Shown one piece after another: positions 1 to 7,885 of a stretch of 34,064 nucleotides of DNA. Source of the stretch: Nodosilinea sp. LEGE 07088. Lineage in GTDB: Bacteria; Cyanobacteriota; Cyanobacteriia; Phormidesmidales; Phormidesmidaceae. The position numbers and the translations under genes are program-made. The stretch's first letter is position 1, and every line of letters begins with the position of its first letter. Location: positions 1-34,064 of the forward strand of contig NZ_JADEWX010000050.1 of NCBI RefSeq assembly GCF_015207395.1, read 5' to 3'. The notes below the pieces were generated by a model. That model saw nothing but the letters and a program-made list of their open reading frames with translations. It searched no databases and was not told where the DNA came from.

Positions 1-751
1 GCGCCATACCCTGGTTGAGTCACGCCAGCAGAAAAGCTGGGTACCGGCGATCGCACCCAGTCACCCTGGCCCTGATGCACAGCCATCTAGCGCCATTAGC
101 GCTATTGACCACGCGGTCATCAATGTCCCGGCCGGGGAGTTAACCCAGGCGATCGCCTGGTATACGAGCCAGCTCGGGTTTTGCCCCCAGCAGCAGTTCA
201 CCATTGATACATCGCGCTCTGGGCTGCGGAGTCAGGTGCTGGCCCACCCCCAGGGCAGCGCTCAGCTGCCGATTAACGAGCCCGCTACCGCCAACTCTCA
301 GGTGCAGGAATTCCTCGATTACAACCGAGGCAGCGGTATTCAGCACGTGGCGCTGCATACCTGTGATATTGTGCACACCGTAGAGCAGCTCCGAACCAGG
401 GGCGTGAAATTTCTGGCGGTGCCCCAGAGCTATTACGAGGCACTGGAGCAACGCCCTGGCTACTCCACCGAGGGCGATCTGACGACAGCAGGGTGGCACC
501 ACCAGGCCGCAACCATCGCCCGGCTACAGATTTTAGTGGATTGGGAGCCCCATATGCCCCAGGCGCGTCTGCTGCAAACCTTTACCCAGCCATTTTTGAC
601 CGTGCCCACGGTGTTTTTTGAGCTGATTCAGCGCCAGTCGGTTTGGGCTAATGGTCGCCTTTCCAAAGCGCAGGGGTTTGGCGAGCGCAATTTTCAGGCG
701 CTGTTTGAGGCGATCGAGCGGGAGCAGATCAAGCGGGGCAGTTTGGCCTAG
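1..751 (+). CDS. hppD: 4-hydroxyphenylpyruvate dioxygenase, 3' part (5' end outside window)
   Basis: Non-heme Fe(II) enzyme converting 4-hydroxyphenylpyruvate to homogentisate, the head-group precursor of tocopherol in cyanobacteria. The frame is open from base 2 with no stop up to the TAG at 749-751, so about 249 C-terminal codons are visible and the true start lies upstream. The three iron ligands expected for the family can be seen: His in 'IDHAVINVP' (near base 108), His in 'GIQHVALHT' (near base 340) and Glu in 'VFFELIQR' (near base 620). The C-terminal gate-helix signature 'GFGERNFQALFEAIE' is also intact. The order and spacing match the C-terminal half of the VOC-fold dioxygenase. The next gene is convergent, so this one ends its own transcription unit. 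The family is secure; the pathway role is inferred from cyanobacterial homologues. Confidence 0.93.
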   Translation, partial: RHTLVESRQQKSWVPAIAPSHPGPDAQPSSAISAIDHAVINVPAGELTQAIAWYTSQLGFCPQQQFTIDTSRSGLRSQVLAHPQGSAQLPINEPATANSQVQEFLDYNRGSGIQHVALHTCDIVHTVEQLRTRGVKFLAVPQSYYEALEQRPGYSTEGDLTTAGWHHQAATIARLQILVDWEPHMPQARLLQTFTQPFLTVPTVFFELIQRQSVWANGRLSKAQGFGERNFQALFEAIEREQIKRGSLA

Positions 752-866
752 GAGAATGTGGCATCAGTTTGATGACTCTTGAGCGTGGCTTGGGGAGCTA
801 GGGAGCTGACGGTGTCGGCGGGTGTGTCCAACGCGGGGAAAGCCGGGTCGTGCCCAGGAGAGGGGG

Positions 867-1475
867 CTAGCGCAAAAAGCTGCTCACCGTCCATAGAGAC
901 AGGCAGGTCACTGCTGCTGCCACGGCATCGGGGCTAGCCCAGGCAAACTGTGCCCCCTGGGGAATGAGCAGTTGCCCTATGGTGAGGCCCAGCGCGAGGC
1001 CCGCCGCCAAACCGCCAATGGTGAGCAGTATCGATCGCCAGAACTTGTTTTCTTTGCGGTTGAGAAAGTAAATTGCCGTGGCGATCGCCACGGCTAGAGC
1101 CAAAGATGGCGCGGCAAAACCCAGCAGCGCCAGCCCCGCATAGATAACAGCGGGCCAGAGAATATCGTCGCGGCTTGGGGTATCGACCAGGTTGTTGAGC
1201 CAGTCAGGCCGAGGCAACGTGGGCACAGCTTTGACCGCAGGGGGCGTTTCAGGCACGTTTTCAGCAAAGCGAATGCGGTCGGGCACCTTAATTTTGCCCT
1301 CTTGGCGGAGCCGTAGGCGCTCCATCAAGATGGCATCGTAGGCGGCTTCAACGGCGGCTTGCTGCTGAGGCTCCTCGGCATACTGATCGACCATGCGATC
1401 GCGAGCCGCCTGAATCTCTTCGAAGGTGGAGGCTTCGGTCAGCCCCAGCAGTTCATAGGAATTTGGGTCGCTCAT
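867..1475 (-). CDS. CPP1-like J-domain-like membrane protein (DUF3353 family)
   Basis: A 202-residue protein. The N-terminal ~60 residues ('YELLGLTEASTFEEIQAAR' and on) resemble a J-domain without a clear HPD motif. The C-terminal half has three to four hydrophobic segments, separated from it by a proline-rich linker. This matches the CPP1 (chaperone-like protein of POR1) family of cyanobacteria and plastids, where the plant protein stabilises protochlorophyllide oxidoreductase; a role in thylakoid or chlorophyll enzyme folding is inferred from that. I chose the ATG at 1475 because a GGAG lies about 8 bases upstream; the longer frame would start with TTG at 1481. The gene is convergent with hppD across about 115 bases that show no obvious terminator. 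Confidence 0.85.
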   Translation of the reverse strand: MSDPNSYELLGLTEASTFEEIQAARDRMVDQYAEEPQQQAAVEAAYDAILMERLRLRQEGKIKVPDRIRFAENVPETPPAVKAVPTLPRPDWLNNLVDTPSRDDILWPAVIYAGLALLGFAAPSLALAVAIATAIYFLNRKENKFWRSILLTIGGLAAGLALGLTIGQLLIPQGAQFAWASPDAVAAAVTCLSLWTVSSFLR

Positions 1476-1829
1476 CTGCAAAACTCCACAGCCTCCAGAC
1501 GACTTGACAACAACAGCCAGCCATCGTGACTAGCCAAATCTAACCGATCGCCCCAAGCCAGATGACGATTGTCTAGCCTCAGTGTAACCAGCCACCCCGC
1601 AAATAGGGAACACCCGTTATAACAGGTATCCTCAAGGCCTATCTTACGGCCTGCCTCAAGCTAGCCGTAACCCCGCGCAATTTTTGTTTGCGTCATGCAG
1701 GGGCCGGGTTCAGCCCTAGGATGGGGAATAGGTTTAGCGCGGGTCTGCCCCCATGGGTATATATCCAATGCAATTATGGGGGCTGGCCCAGTTGCCTGCT
1801 GGCGTCGGCACCCCTACTGATATCAGCCC
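1476..1829. other. Non-coding stretch upstream of the CPP1-like gene
   Basis: About 350 bases without a recognisable intact gene. The part next to 1475 presumably carries the leftward promoter of the CPP1-like gene. From about 1690 rightward a plus-strand frame stays open and reads into the NhaP relic; its first ~45 codons have no recognisable similarity, though a hydrophobic run near 1795-1825 could be more of the dead antiporter. Confidence 0.5.
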
Positions 1830-2243
1830 CGCCGACGGATTCGGCGGTTGCGCAGCACCATCAAGCCCATTGCCCTGTTAGCCGGGCCAGGGGTCGTCTT
1901 GGCGGCGGCCATTACCGCTTTCAGCAGCTCGACGATGCCCTGAGCAATATTTTGCTGACGGTAGCAGGCAACTGGGCACCTTTCAAATTGGCCAGGCGCT
2001 AGGAGTCTCGAGTGCGATCGCCGTGGTCATCGCCGGTCTGGTCATCGGCGACCTGGGCTTTCGTTACACGACAGCTTCCACCAAAGTCACCCTGCCCAAC
2101 TTTTGGGAATACGCGGGCTTTGGGGTCAATACCGTTATCTTTTTGCTAGTGGGCATTGAGGTTGAGCCCCGCCTGCTCCTACAGACTATTCCCGCTGCCT
2201 TACTGGCCATTGAGGCTTACCAAATCGGCCGGATCTGCGTCAT
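1830..2243 (+). pseudogene. NhaP/CPA1-type Na+/H+ antiporter relic (frameshifted, internally deleted)
   Basis: Three pieces of a NhaP-type antiporter lie in order but in three reading frames. Bases 1830-1922 encode '...RSTIKPIALLAGPGVVLA...', like the helix-3 region of the family. Bases 1922-1970 encode 'QQLDDALSNILLTVA', like the loop and helix after the transport core. Bases 1975-2243 encode 'GTFQIGQALGVSSAIAVV', 'IAGLVIGDLGF', 'FWEYAGFGVNTVIFLLVG' and 'AALLAIEAYQIGRICVI', the later helices. The central segment carrying the ion-binding Asp residues (the TDP and ND motifs) is missing at the join near 1921. Frame changes near 1921 and 1972, no plausible start and loss of the 3' end mean no working antiporter can be made. 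The relic ends where the opposite-strand TrkA relic begins. Confidence 0.72.
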
Positions 2244-2451
2244 CGCCAGAATGGTGGAGCCACTTTCCAGCACCGTGCTGCCGTTGGGGATAATTAAATC
2301 TTCGTGGGGATGGGCTTGATAGCCAATGATCAAAGTTCCCGCCGACAAGCTTGAGTCTTGATCGACCATGGCTACGGTATGTCCTGATCTTGAGCAGCGT
2401 TTTTGCCAGATCGAGCCCCAGCATGCCAGCACCACCCATGAGGACGTACAT
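2217..2451 (-). pseudogene. TrkA-type K+ channel regulator relic (RCK), internally deleted and frameshifted
   Basis: Reading leftward from ATG 2451, 'MYVLMGGAGMLGLDLAKTLL' is the start of a TrkA-N Rossmann domain. After one frameshift near 2385 it continues as 'SGHTVAMVDQD'. It then jumps to 'GTLIIGYQAHPHEDLIIPNG' and 'STVLESGSTILAMT', the end of a TrkA-C domain. About 75 codons remain against roughly 220 in a typical TrkA, so the NAD-domain core is lost. The original Shine-Dalgarno AAGGAG is still present about 9 bases upstream of the ATG, suggesting recent decay. The last six codons (bases 2217-2235) are antiporter DNA read backwards, so the junction of the two relics is near 2236-2243. Confidence 0.72.
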
Positions 2452-2668
2452 CGTTAATCACTCCTTAACCATCGAAGGTTTATGCTGTGCACAGAAATAA
2501 ATCCCCAGGGGGATAGACCAACGCTGGCCCCTTGAGTATGCTCATCCATTGTAGGGAGTCTTAGAAAACCCCTAGAAAACCCCGGATACCAACTTCTCTA
2601 CCTCTCACTCAGGGCACCGCCCGACTCGCACCGCCTCACCTTCCCCATCCCCCCATCTTCACCGCCCT

Positions 2669-3478
2669 ATGAAAGGACTCACCGGCAAGACTGCCCTGGT
2701 TACCGGCTCTTCCTCTGGCATTGGTCAAGCCATTGCCGTCCGCCTAGCTGAGGAGGGCTGCAACGTAGCCATCAACTACCGTAGCGACAGTGATGGGGCC
2801 GAAGATACTCGCCGCCAGGCCATGGAAAAGGCCTGTAAAGACGTGGAAGCCTGCGGGGTTAAAGCCCTGCTGGTGCAGGGAGATGTATCTAAAGAAGCCG
2901 ACGCCATCGCCTTGGTGCAGCAGACCGTTGACTATTTTGGTCAGCTCGATATTCTCGTTAACAATGCGGGCGTACAGACCGAAAGCCCCTCTGAAGCCAT
3001 TGAGGCCGACAGCTTTGACTGGGTGCTAGGGGTTAACCTGCGAGGCTCCTACCTCTGCGCTCGCGAAGCTATTCAACACCTGCTGGCCCACAGCCGCCCT
3101 GGCAGCATTATCAATATCTCCAGCGTCCATGAAATTATTCCGCGGCCCCAGTACCTGAGCTATGCCATCAGCAAAGGCGGCATGGGCAACATGACCCGCA
3201 CCCTAGCCCTGGAGTATGCCGCCAAGGGCATTCGGGTCAACGGCATTGGCCCCGGTGCCACCATTACCCCCATCAACGACGATTGGACAGACAATCTCGA
3301 CAAAAAAGCCGAGGTCGAGCGCCATATTCCCATGGGTCGTGCCGGCACCAGCGAGGAGATGGCCGCTGCTGTGGCGTTTTTAGCCTCTGACGAAGCCGCC
3401 TATATCACTGGCCAAACGCTCTATATCGACGGTGGCCTGACCCTTTATGCCGACTTTCGCGAGGCCTGGTCGGCCTAG
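2669..3478 (+). CDS. SDR-family NAD(P)-dependent oxidoreductase (glucose 1-dehydrogenase-like)
   Basis: A 269-residue classical short-chain dehydrogenase/reductase. Visible motifs are the TGSSSGIG cofactor loop at residues 12-19, NNAG at 98-101, a catalytic Ser in 'INISSVHE' (about 152) and the YAISK pair Tyr165/Lys169. The 'PG' motif follows Lys and the C-terminal 'YITGQTLYIDGG' closes the fold. This architecture fits the glucose 1-dehydrogenase / 3-oxoacyl-ACP reductase-like group, but the substrate cannot be read from the sequence. The ATG at 2669 sits after a pyrimidine-rich stretch with no clear Shine-Dalgarno. The gene stands alone, downstream of the decayed antiporter/TrkA zone and upstream of psaD, with ~285 bases on its 3' side, so it is probably its own transcription unit. 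Confidence 0.88.
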   Translation: MKGLTGKTALVTGSSSGIGQAIAVRLAEEGCNVAINYRSDSDGAEDTRRQAMEKACKDVEACGVKALLVQGDVSKEADAIALVQQTVDYFGQLDILVNNAGVQTESPSEAIEADSFDWVLGVNLRGSYLCAREAIQHLLAHSRPGSIINISSVHEIIPRPQYLSYAISKGGMGNMTRTLALEYAAKGIRVNGIGPGATITPINDDWTDNLDKKAEVERHIPMGRAGTSEEMAAAVAFLASDEAAYITGQTLYIDGGLTLYADFREAWSA

Positions 3479-3683
3479 GCGATTGCCCTGCGGAGGGAGG
3501 TACAACGCTGTCCAGGCGCTGAGAGCTGAAGAGACAACTCTGGAACCGCTCGACATTGTTGGGGCGCATTTTCAGGGCTCAAACCTAGCTCTATCAGGCC
3601 TTTGGGCTCCTTAAACCCGCCCCAAAAGATCGGATTAAGGATCCGAGCTTTTATCAAGTCTTTCAACCCTTACCTGAAGAACT

Positions 3684-3735
3684 GTTACACTTCCTCAACA
3701 ATCGGTATTACCCCCCAGGGTCGCGATGATACGAT
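3684..3735 (+). promoter_or_regulatory. Candidate psaD promoter with HLR1-like repeat
   Basis: GTTACACT (3684-3691) and TCAACAAT (3695-3702) resemble the two half-sites of the HLR1 element bound by RpaB, which controls photosystem I genes in Synechocystis. The second copy is weak and the spacer is 3 rather than 2 bases. A possible -10, TACGAT, is at 3730-3735, which would place the repeat just upstream of the -35 region, as in RpaB-activated PSI promoters. AGGA at 3758-3761 serves as the ribosome binding site. The element is a candidate only. Confidence 0.3.
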
Positions 3736-3765
3736 GCCCATCAAACGGTTGAGAGATAGGACTTC

Positions 3766-4194
3766 ATGACTGAAACGCTGACAGGTCAAACACCTATTTT
3801 TGGAGGCAGCACCGGCGGTCTCCTCACCAAGGCCCAGGTAGAAGAGAAGTACGCCATCACCTGGACTAGCTCTAAGAAACAGGCTTTTGAGATGCCCACG
3901 GGCGGTGCCGCCTTCATGAACGAAGGAGAAAATCTTCTCTACCTGGCGCGCAAAGAACAGTGCCTGGCCCTTGGTGCCCAGCTGCGCACCAAGTTTAAGC
4001 CTCGAATCGACGACTACAAGATCTACCGCATTTTCCCCAGTGGTGAAATGCAGTACCTCCACCCCGCCGACGGCGTCTTCCCTGAGAAGGTGAACGAAGG
4101 TCGTGGCATTGTAAATAGCGTACCTCGCAATATTGGTGCCAACCCCGACCCCGCAACCATCAAGTTCAGCGGCAAGGAGACCTACGAGGTCTAA
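3766..4194 (+). CDS. psaD: Photosystem I reaction center subunit II (PsaD)
   Basis: A 142-residue stromal-side PSI subunit that, with PsaC and PsaE, forms the docking site for ferredoxin and flavodoxin. The protein is recognisable throughout: '[18 protein letters not shown]' at the N-terminus, the '[10 protein letters not shown]' strand, '[11 protein letters not shown]' and '[16 protein letters not shown]', and a C-terminus of the usual length. Basic patches that contact ferredoxin are present. The ATG is preceded by AGGA at good spacing. A strong intrinsic terminator follows at 4268, so psaD is most likely monocistronic. The following gene, trpE, is the same neighbour as in Synechocystis (slr0737-slr0738). 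Confidence 0.98.
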   Translation: MTETLTGQTPIFGGSTGGLLTKAQVEEKYAITWTSSKKQAFEMPTGGAAFMNEGENLLYLARKEQCLALGAQLRTKFKPRIDDYKIYRIFPSGEMQYLHPADGVFPEKVNEGRGIVNSVPRNIGANPDPATIKFSGKETYEV

Positions 4195-4267
4195 GCTCAC
4201 TGAACGTGATATGGGCGATTGGTTCGCAGGTTGACTGCCTACTGTTGTACTGTGACTGTTGTGTTGT

Positions 4268-4300
4268 AAGGGGCGTAGCTTAGGCTATGCCCCTTTTATT
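4268..4300 (+). terminator. Intrinsic terminator of psaD
   Basis: AAGGGGCGTAGC (4268-4279) pairs with GCTATGCCCCTT (4284-4295) to give a 12-bp stem with a single G-U wobble and a four-base loop, followed by TTATTAT. It separates highly expressed psaD from trpE. Confidence 0.88.
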
Positions 4301-4406
4301 ATCTGGTCGGTCTGCATGGCTGTGGCTACAAGTTGGGCTCATGCCTGGGGAGAGGTTGTGCCAGTAACCGCCGTAGTGCTCATGCCCACGCTATAGAATA
4401 AATGCC

Positions 4407-5936
4407 ATGATTTTTCCAGCCTTTGAACAATTTGAGGTCTGTGCCACTCAAGGTAACTTCGTGCCGGTCTATCAGGAGGTGCTGGCTGATTTAGACACCC
4501 CAGTATCGGCCTGGTATAAGGTATGTGCTGGGCAGCCCTATAGCTTTTTACTGGAGTCGGTAGAAGGGGGTGAAACCCTCGGTCGCTACAGCTTTTTAGG
4601 CTGCGACCCCCTGTGGGTATTGGCAAGTCGGGGCGATCGCGCCACCCAGACCCACCGCGATGGCACCGTAGTTGAGCACAGCGGCAACCCCTTTGCCACC
4701 CTGGCTGACTGCCTAGCCTCCTATCACCCGGTTAAACTCCCGGCCCTGCCCTCGGGTATTGGCGGGCTGTTTGGTTTCTGGGGCTACGAGCTCATCCGCT
4801 GGATTGAGCCTACGGTACCAATCTATCCCCTAGGCGACGACGATCTGCCCGACGGATTATGGATGCAGGTGGATAGCCTGCTGATTTTTGATCAGGTGCA
4901 GCGTAAGATCTGGGCCGTGGCCTACGCTGATCTGCGTGAGCCAGGGCTGGATCTGCAAACGGCCTATCGAGCAGCGTGCGATCGCGTACAACAGCTACTG
5001 CACAAACTGACCCTGCCCTTGCCCCCCGACCAGTCGGCTTTGCCCTGGCACCCTCCCACCCGCGACACGCCAGCTGTCACCTACACCAGCAACCGCACCC
5101 CGGCTGAGTTTTGCGCCAGCGTAGAGCGGGCCAAGGGCCACATCCAGGCCGGAGATATTTTCCAGGTGGTGATCTCTCAACGGCTCAACACCTCCTATGA
5201 CGGGGAACCGTTTGATCTATATCGCTCGCTGCGGCAGATCAACCCCTCGCCTTACATGGCCTACTTCAATTTCTACGATTGGCAGCTGATTGGCTCTAGC
5301 CCAGAGGTAATGGTCAAAGCGACATTAGCCGATGACCCCAGTCAGCCCCAGGTCGCAACGGTGCGCCCTATTGCAGGCACCCGTCCTCGGGGTAAAACGG
5401 CCCCGGAAGACACTGCATTTGAGCGCGATCTGCTGCAAGACCCCAAGGAACGGGCCGAGCACGTCATGCTGGTTGACCTAGGGCGCAACGATCTGGGCCG
5501 GGTGTGTCTGAGCGGCACCGTACAGGTCGACGAGCTGATGGTGATTGAGCGCTACTCCCACGTCATGCATATTGTGAGTAACGTGGTGGGTCGCCTGAGC
5601 CCCAGCAAAACTGCCTGGGATCTGCTGAAGGCTTGTTTCCCCGCCGGCACCGTCAGCGGCGCGCCTAAGATCCGCGCCATGCAGATCATCCACGACCTGG
5701 AGCCCTGCCGCCGTGGCCCCTACTCTGGGGTCTACGGCTACTACGATTTTGAAGGTCAGCTCAACACGGCGATTACCATTCGCACCATGGTAGTCAGGGC
5801 CAGACCTGAGGGGGGCCACAGCGTTAGCGTACAGGCTGGCGCAGGGCTGGTAGCCGACTCAGTTCCTGAGCTGGAATATCAGGAGACCCTCAATAAGGCT
5901 AAAGGAATGCTCGAAGCCATCCGATGCCTGGGATAG
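4407..5936 (+). CDS. trpE: Anthranilate synthase component I (TrpE)
   Basis: A 509-residue protein catalysing the first committed step of tryptophan synthesis, chorismate plus glutamine-derived ammonia to anthranilate, with the TrpG amidotransferase encoded elsewhere. The N-terminal domain holds 'FLLESVEGGE' (residues 47-56), the LLES motif tied to tryptophan feedback binding. The C-terminal ~290 residues form the chorismate-binding domain with 'GDIFQVVISQR', 'VRPIAGTRPRG', 'HVMLVDLGRNDLGRV', 'FPAGTVSGAPKIRAM' and 'GVYGYYDFEG'. It could be confused with PabB or isochorismate synthase, but LLES and the psaD linkage favour TrpE. No Shine-Dalgarno precedes the ATG; TATAGAAT lies only 8-15 bases upstream, so translation from a very short leader is possible. 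I see no leader peptide or attenuator. Confidence 0.94.
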   Translation: MIFPAFEQFEVCATQGNFVPVYQEVLADLDTPVSAWYKVCAGQPYSFLLESVEGGETLGRYSFLGCDPLWVLASRGDRATQTHRDGTVVEHSGNPFATLADCLASYHPVKLPALPSGIGGLFGFWGYELIRWIEPTVPIYPLGDDDLPDGLWMQVDSLLIFDQVQRKIWAVAYADLREPGLDLQTAYRAACDRVQQLLHKLTLPLPPDQSALPWHPPTRDTPAVTYTSNRTPAEFCASVERAKGHIQAGDIFQVVISQRLNTSYDGEPFDLYRSLRQINPSPYMAYFNFYDWQLIGSSPEVMVKATLADDPSQPQVATVRPIAGTRPRGKTAPEDTAFERDLLQDPKERAEHVMLVDLGRNDLGRVCLSGTVQVDELMVIERYSHVMHIVSNVVGRLSPSKTAWDLLKACFPAGTVSGAPKIRAMQIIHDLEPCRRGPYSGVYGYYDFEGQLNTAITIRTMVVRARPEGGHSVSVQAGAGLVADSVPELEYQETLNKAKGMLEAIRCLG

Positions 5937-5991
5937 CATCCTACAGCTGTGGTGAAATGTATGGTGAGAAATTCACCTGGTCTATCTCTAC

Positions 5992-6039
5992 CTAAAGGCA
6001 GCCTTACCTAGAGGCAGCCTTACCTAGAGGCAGCCTTCA
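5992..6039. repeat. Three tandem 16-bp repeats between convergent genes
   Basis: Three head-to-tail copies of CTA(A/G)AGGCAGCCTTAC start at 5992, 6008 and 6024; the third diverges in its last two bases. Each carries the near-palindrome (A/G)AGGC-A-GCCTT, so stems can form between copies. The third copy contains the stop codon and last codons of the leftward gene at 6024, so the array marks the 3' ends of both trpE and that gene. It may act as a terminator; there is no T-run. Confidence 0.85.
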
Positions 6040-6767
6040 GACCAGGTTACCGCAGGAAATTGACCGCCACGAAACTGAGTAACTTGCCCCTGATCGTCGG
6101 TTTCAAACACGAGACGAAAAACGTCTTCGCCCGGGTCCTGGGGTGTGAACACTACTGTCTTGCCGAGGGTGATTGGGTTGGCTGTGGCCTCTAACTGCTC
6201 ACCATAGGCCTGTACTAAGTCTCGCTCGGTCGAGCCAATTTTAATACCGCTCTGGGTCATCGTCAGGCTACCCGGCCATACATCGACTCTGAGGACCTGG
6301 TCATTGATGACCAGGATGCCAATGGGCTCACTCTGGTCTTGGATGCGGTAATACTGACATTCGCCCTGGCTGGCCTCGTCAATGACGACTGGAGCTAGCC
6401 CTGCCGCTCGGAGATCGTCTAGATCCATACCAATCCGAATTGGGCCTAGCCCGGTAGTCTTCAGAGGGGCCGCCAACAACGCCAGTGTGGGCACAGCATC
6501 AATATCTACCCCAGCAGTCAAGATAATAGCCCGCTGCATCACTGGCAATGACCTGAGCGGTACCAGCACCCCCGCGAGCAACGTGTCGGCTTTAGCCTTG
6601 TAGTAGGCAGACCCCTGAGATGCCGTCACTGTGAGGGGCTGATCGTGCGTAGCCTGGGCTATATCGCCCGACTGCTGGCTGTAACCTGCGGCAACTAGCC
6701 CGATCAACGAAGTAGCCACCGCGATCGCGGCCATTGCTCCTCGACGTTGTTGTCTCCCCTTCACCAT
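6024..6767 (-). CDS. Predicted secreted protein of unknown function
   Basis: A 247-residue protein that I do not assign to a named function. Residues 1-30 form a signal peptide or anchor (basic n-region 'MVKGRQQRRG', hydrophobic 'AAIAVATSLIGLVAAGY'), so it should be exported. The mature part has two similar-looking segments, 'LGPIRIGMDLDDLRAAGL' and 'SGIKIGSTERDLVQAYGE', a pattern I associate with uncharacterised bacterial secreted proteins of the 'IRIGM...L' type. Only two cysteines remain after the signal, in 'GECQYY' and the final 'EGCL', so a disulfide is plausible. The ATG at 6767 keeps a proper basic n-region; an internal ATG at codon 12 has a better GAGG but would remove that region. 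The stop lies in the 16-bp repeat array. Confidence 0.75.
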   Translation of the reverse strand: MVKGRQQRRGAMAAIAVATSLIGLVAAGYSQQSGDIAQATHDQPLTVTASQGSAYYKAKADTLLAGVLVPLRSLPVMQRAIILTAGVDIDAVPTLALLAAPLKTTGLGPIRIGMDLDDLRAAGLAPVVIDEASQGECQYYRIQDQSEPIGILVINDQVLRVDVWPGSLTMTQSGIKIGSTERDLVQAYGEQLEATANPITLGKTVVFTPQDPGEDVFRLVFETDDQGQVTQFRGGQFPAVTWSEGCL

Positions 6768-6949
6768 TGCGTCTATAACCAGTGTGTGACGGACTGATGC
6801 ACGATCATGTCTGATCTAGATGAGCGGCTTGAATACAGAATTGACCACAGCTCAAAACCTACGCAACAATTATCATAGTGAACAAGTTCAGTCAATATTA
6901 CAGTTGATGACCTGCCCTAGTGTAGCAGCCGCCGTCCTACAGCCCCTAC

Positions 6950-7864
6950 ATGCTTCCGTTGTTCCATGCTTTGGTCACGTCTAAAGGTCAAGCCCAAGGG
7001 GCTTTGCCCCAGCCATGGCGGCGACGATTGCTGGCCCTCCTGGGTGCGATCGCAGCAGGCACGGCCCTGGTCGCCTGGACGAGTAAACGCCCCCTCAACA
7101 GGGAACCGCCGCTCACCCCCGCAGCCTTATTTCACCACCAGGCTAGCCGTCAACCCCTGACGGTACCGCCCCAGGTTTTGCCCCAGCCGCTGCCACCCCA
7201 TCAGGCCTGGCCTGAGCTGCCAGTGATCAAGGCTCAGCCCAGGTTTACCGACCTGAGTGCCGATCATTGGGCCTGGCCTTTGCTCATCGACCTAGCCCAA
7301 CGCAACCTTTTAGCAGGTTTTCCCGATGGTAGCTTTCGACCTGCCGAACCCATGACCCGAGCCGAATTCGCCACCCAAGTAGTCCAACTCTTTAGCTTGC
7401 CTCCGGATCTGAGCCAGCCTGCGCCAGAAGCTCACTACCCAGACGTGGATTCGACCCATTGGGCCCACGTGAGTGTACAAAAGGCGGTACAGATGAAATT
7501 TCTGAGCGGCTCCCCAGAGGGCAAGTTTTTACCCGATCAGGCGATTAGCCGCATTCAAGTCATCACCGCACTAGCCAATGGCCTAGGGCTCAAGTCCAGC
7601 AGCAGCCCTAGCACGGTGTTAGCTTTCTACGATGACGACGACGAGGTGCCGCCTTGGGCTACCCAGTCGCTCTTAGCGGCCACAGAGGCAGGACTGGTCG
7701 TTAGCTATCCTATGCCCACCCTGCTATCTCCAAATCAACCGGCCAGCCGCGCCGAGGTAGCCGCTATGCTGCATCGAACCCTGACATACATCGGCAGGCT
7801 TGAGGAAATTCCCTTCCCTTACGTGGCAGGTCAACCAACACCCACCCCCAATCGGGCTGACTAA
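6950..7864 (+). CDS. S-layer homology (SLH) domain protein with N-terminal membrane anchor
   Basis: A 304-residue protein with one hydrophobic segment near residues 26-43 after an arginine cluster, a proline-rich linker (50-97) and three SLH repeats. The first (99-148) contains 'FTDLSADHWAWPLL', 'GFPDGSFRP' and 'MTRAEFA'. The second (163-212) contains 'YPDVDSTHWAHVSV', and the third, poorer, spans 225-280 with 'SRAEVAAMLHR'. SLH domains bind cell-wall polymers, so the protein probably tethers the inner membrane to peptidoglycan-linked polysaccharide. Unlike cyanobacterial SLH porins (Slr1841/SomA type) there is no C-terminal beta-barrel. No clear ribosome binding site precedes the ATG at 6950, so the start is less certain than the family. 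It is convergent with the coiled-coil gene after a 21-base gap. Confidence 0.85.
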   Translation: MLPLFHALVTSKGQAQGALPQPWRRRLLALLGAIAAGTALVAWTSKRPLNREPPLTPAALFHHQASRQPLTVPPQVLPQPLPPHQAWPELPVIKAQPRFTDLSADHWAWPLLIDLAQRNLLAGFPDGSFRPAEPMTRAEFATQVVQLFSLPPDLSQPAPEAHYPDVDSTHWAHVSVQKAVQMKFLSGSPEGKFLPDQAISRIQVITALANGLGLKSSSSPSTVLAFYDDDDEVPPWATQSLLAATEAGLVVSYPMPTLLSPNQPASRAEVAAMLHRTLTYIGRLEEIPFPYVAGQPTPTPNRAD

Positions 7865-7885
7865 CGCCGTCAACCACCTACGCCA

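Noticed and set aside
3685-4200. 171-codon minus-strand open frame
   Set aside because: Antisense to psaD over its full length.
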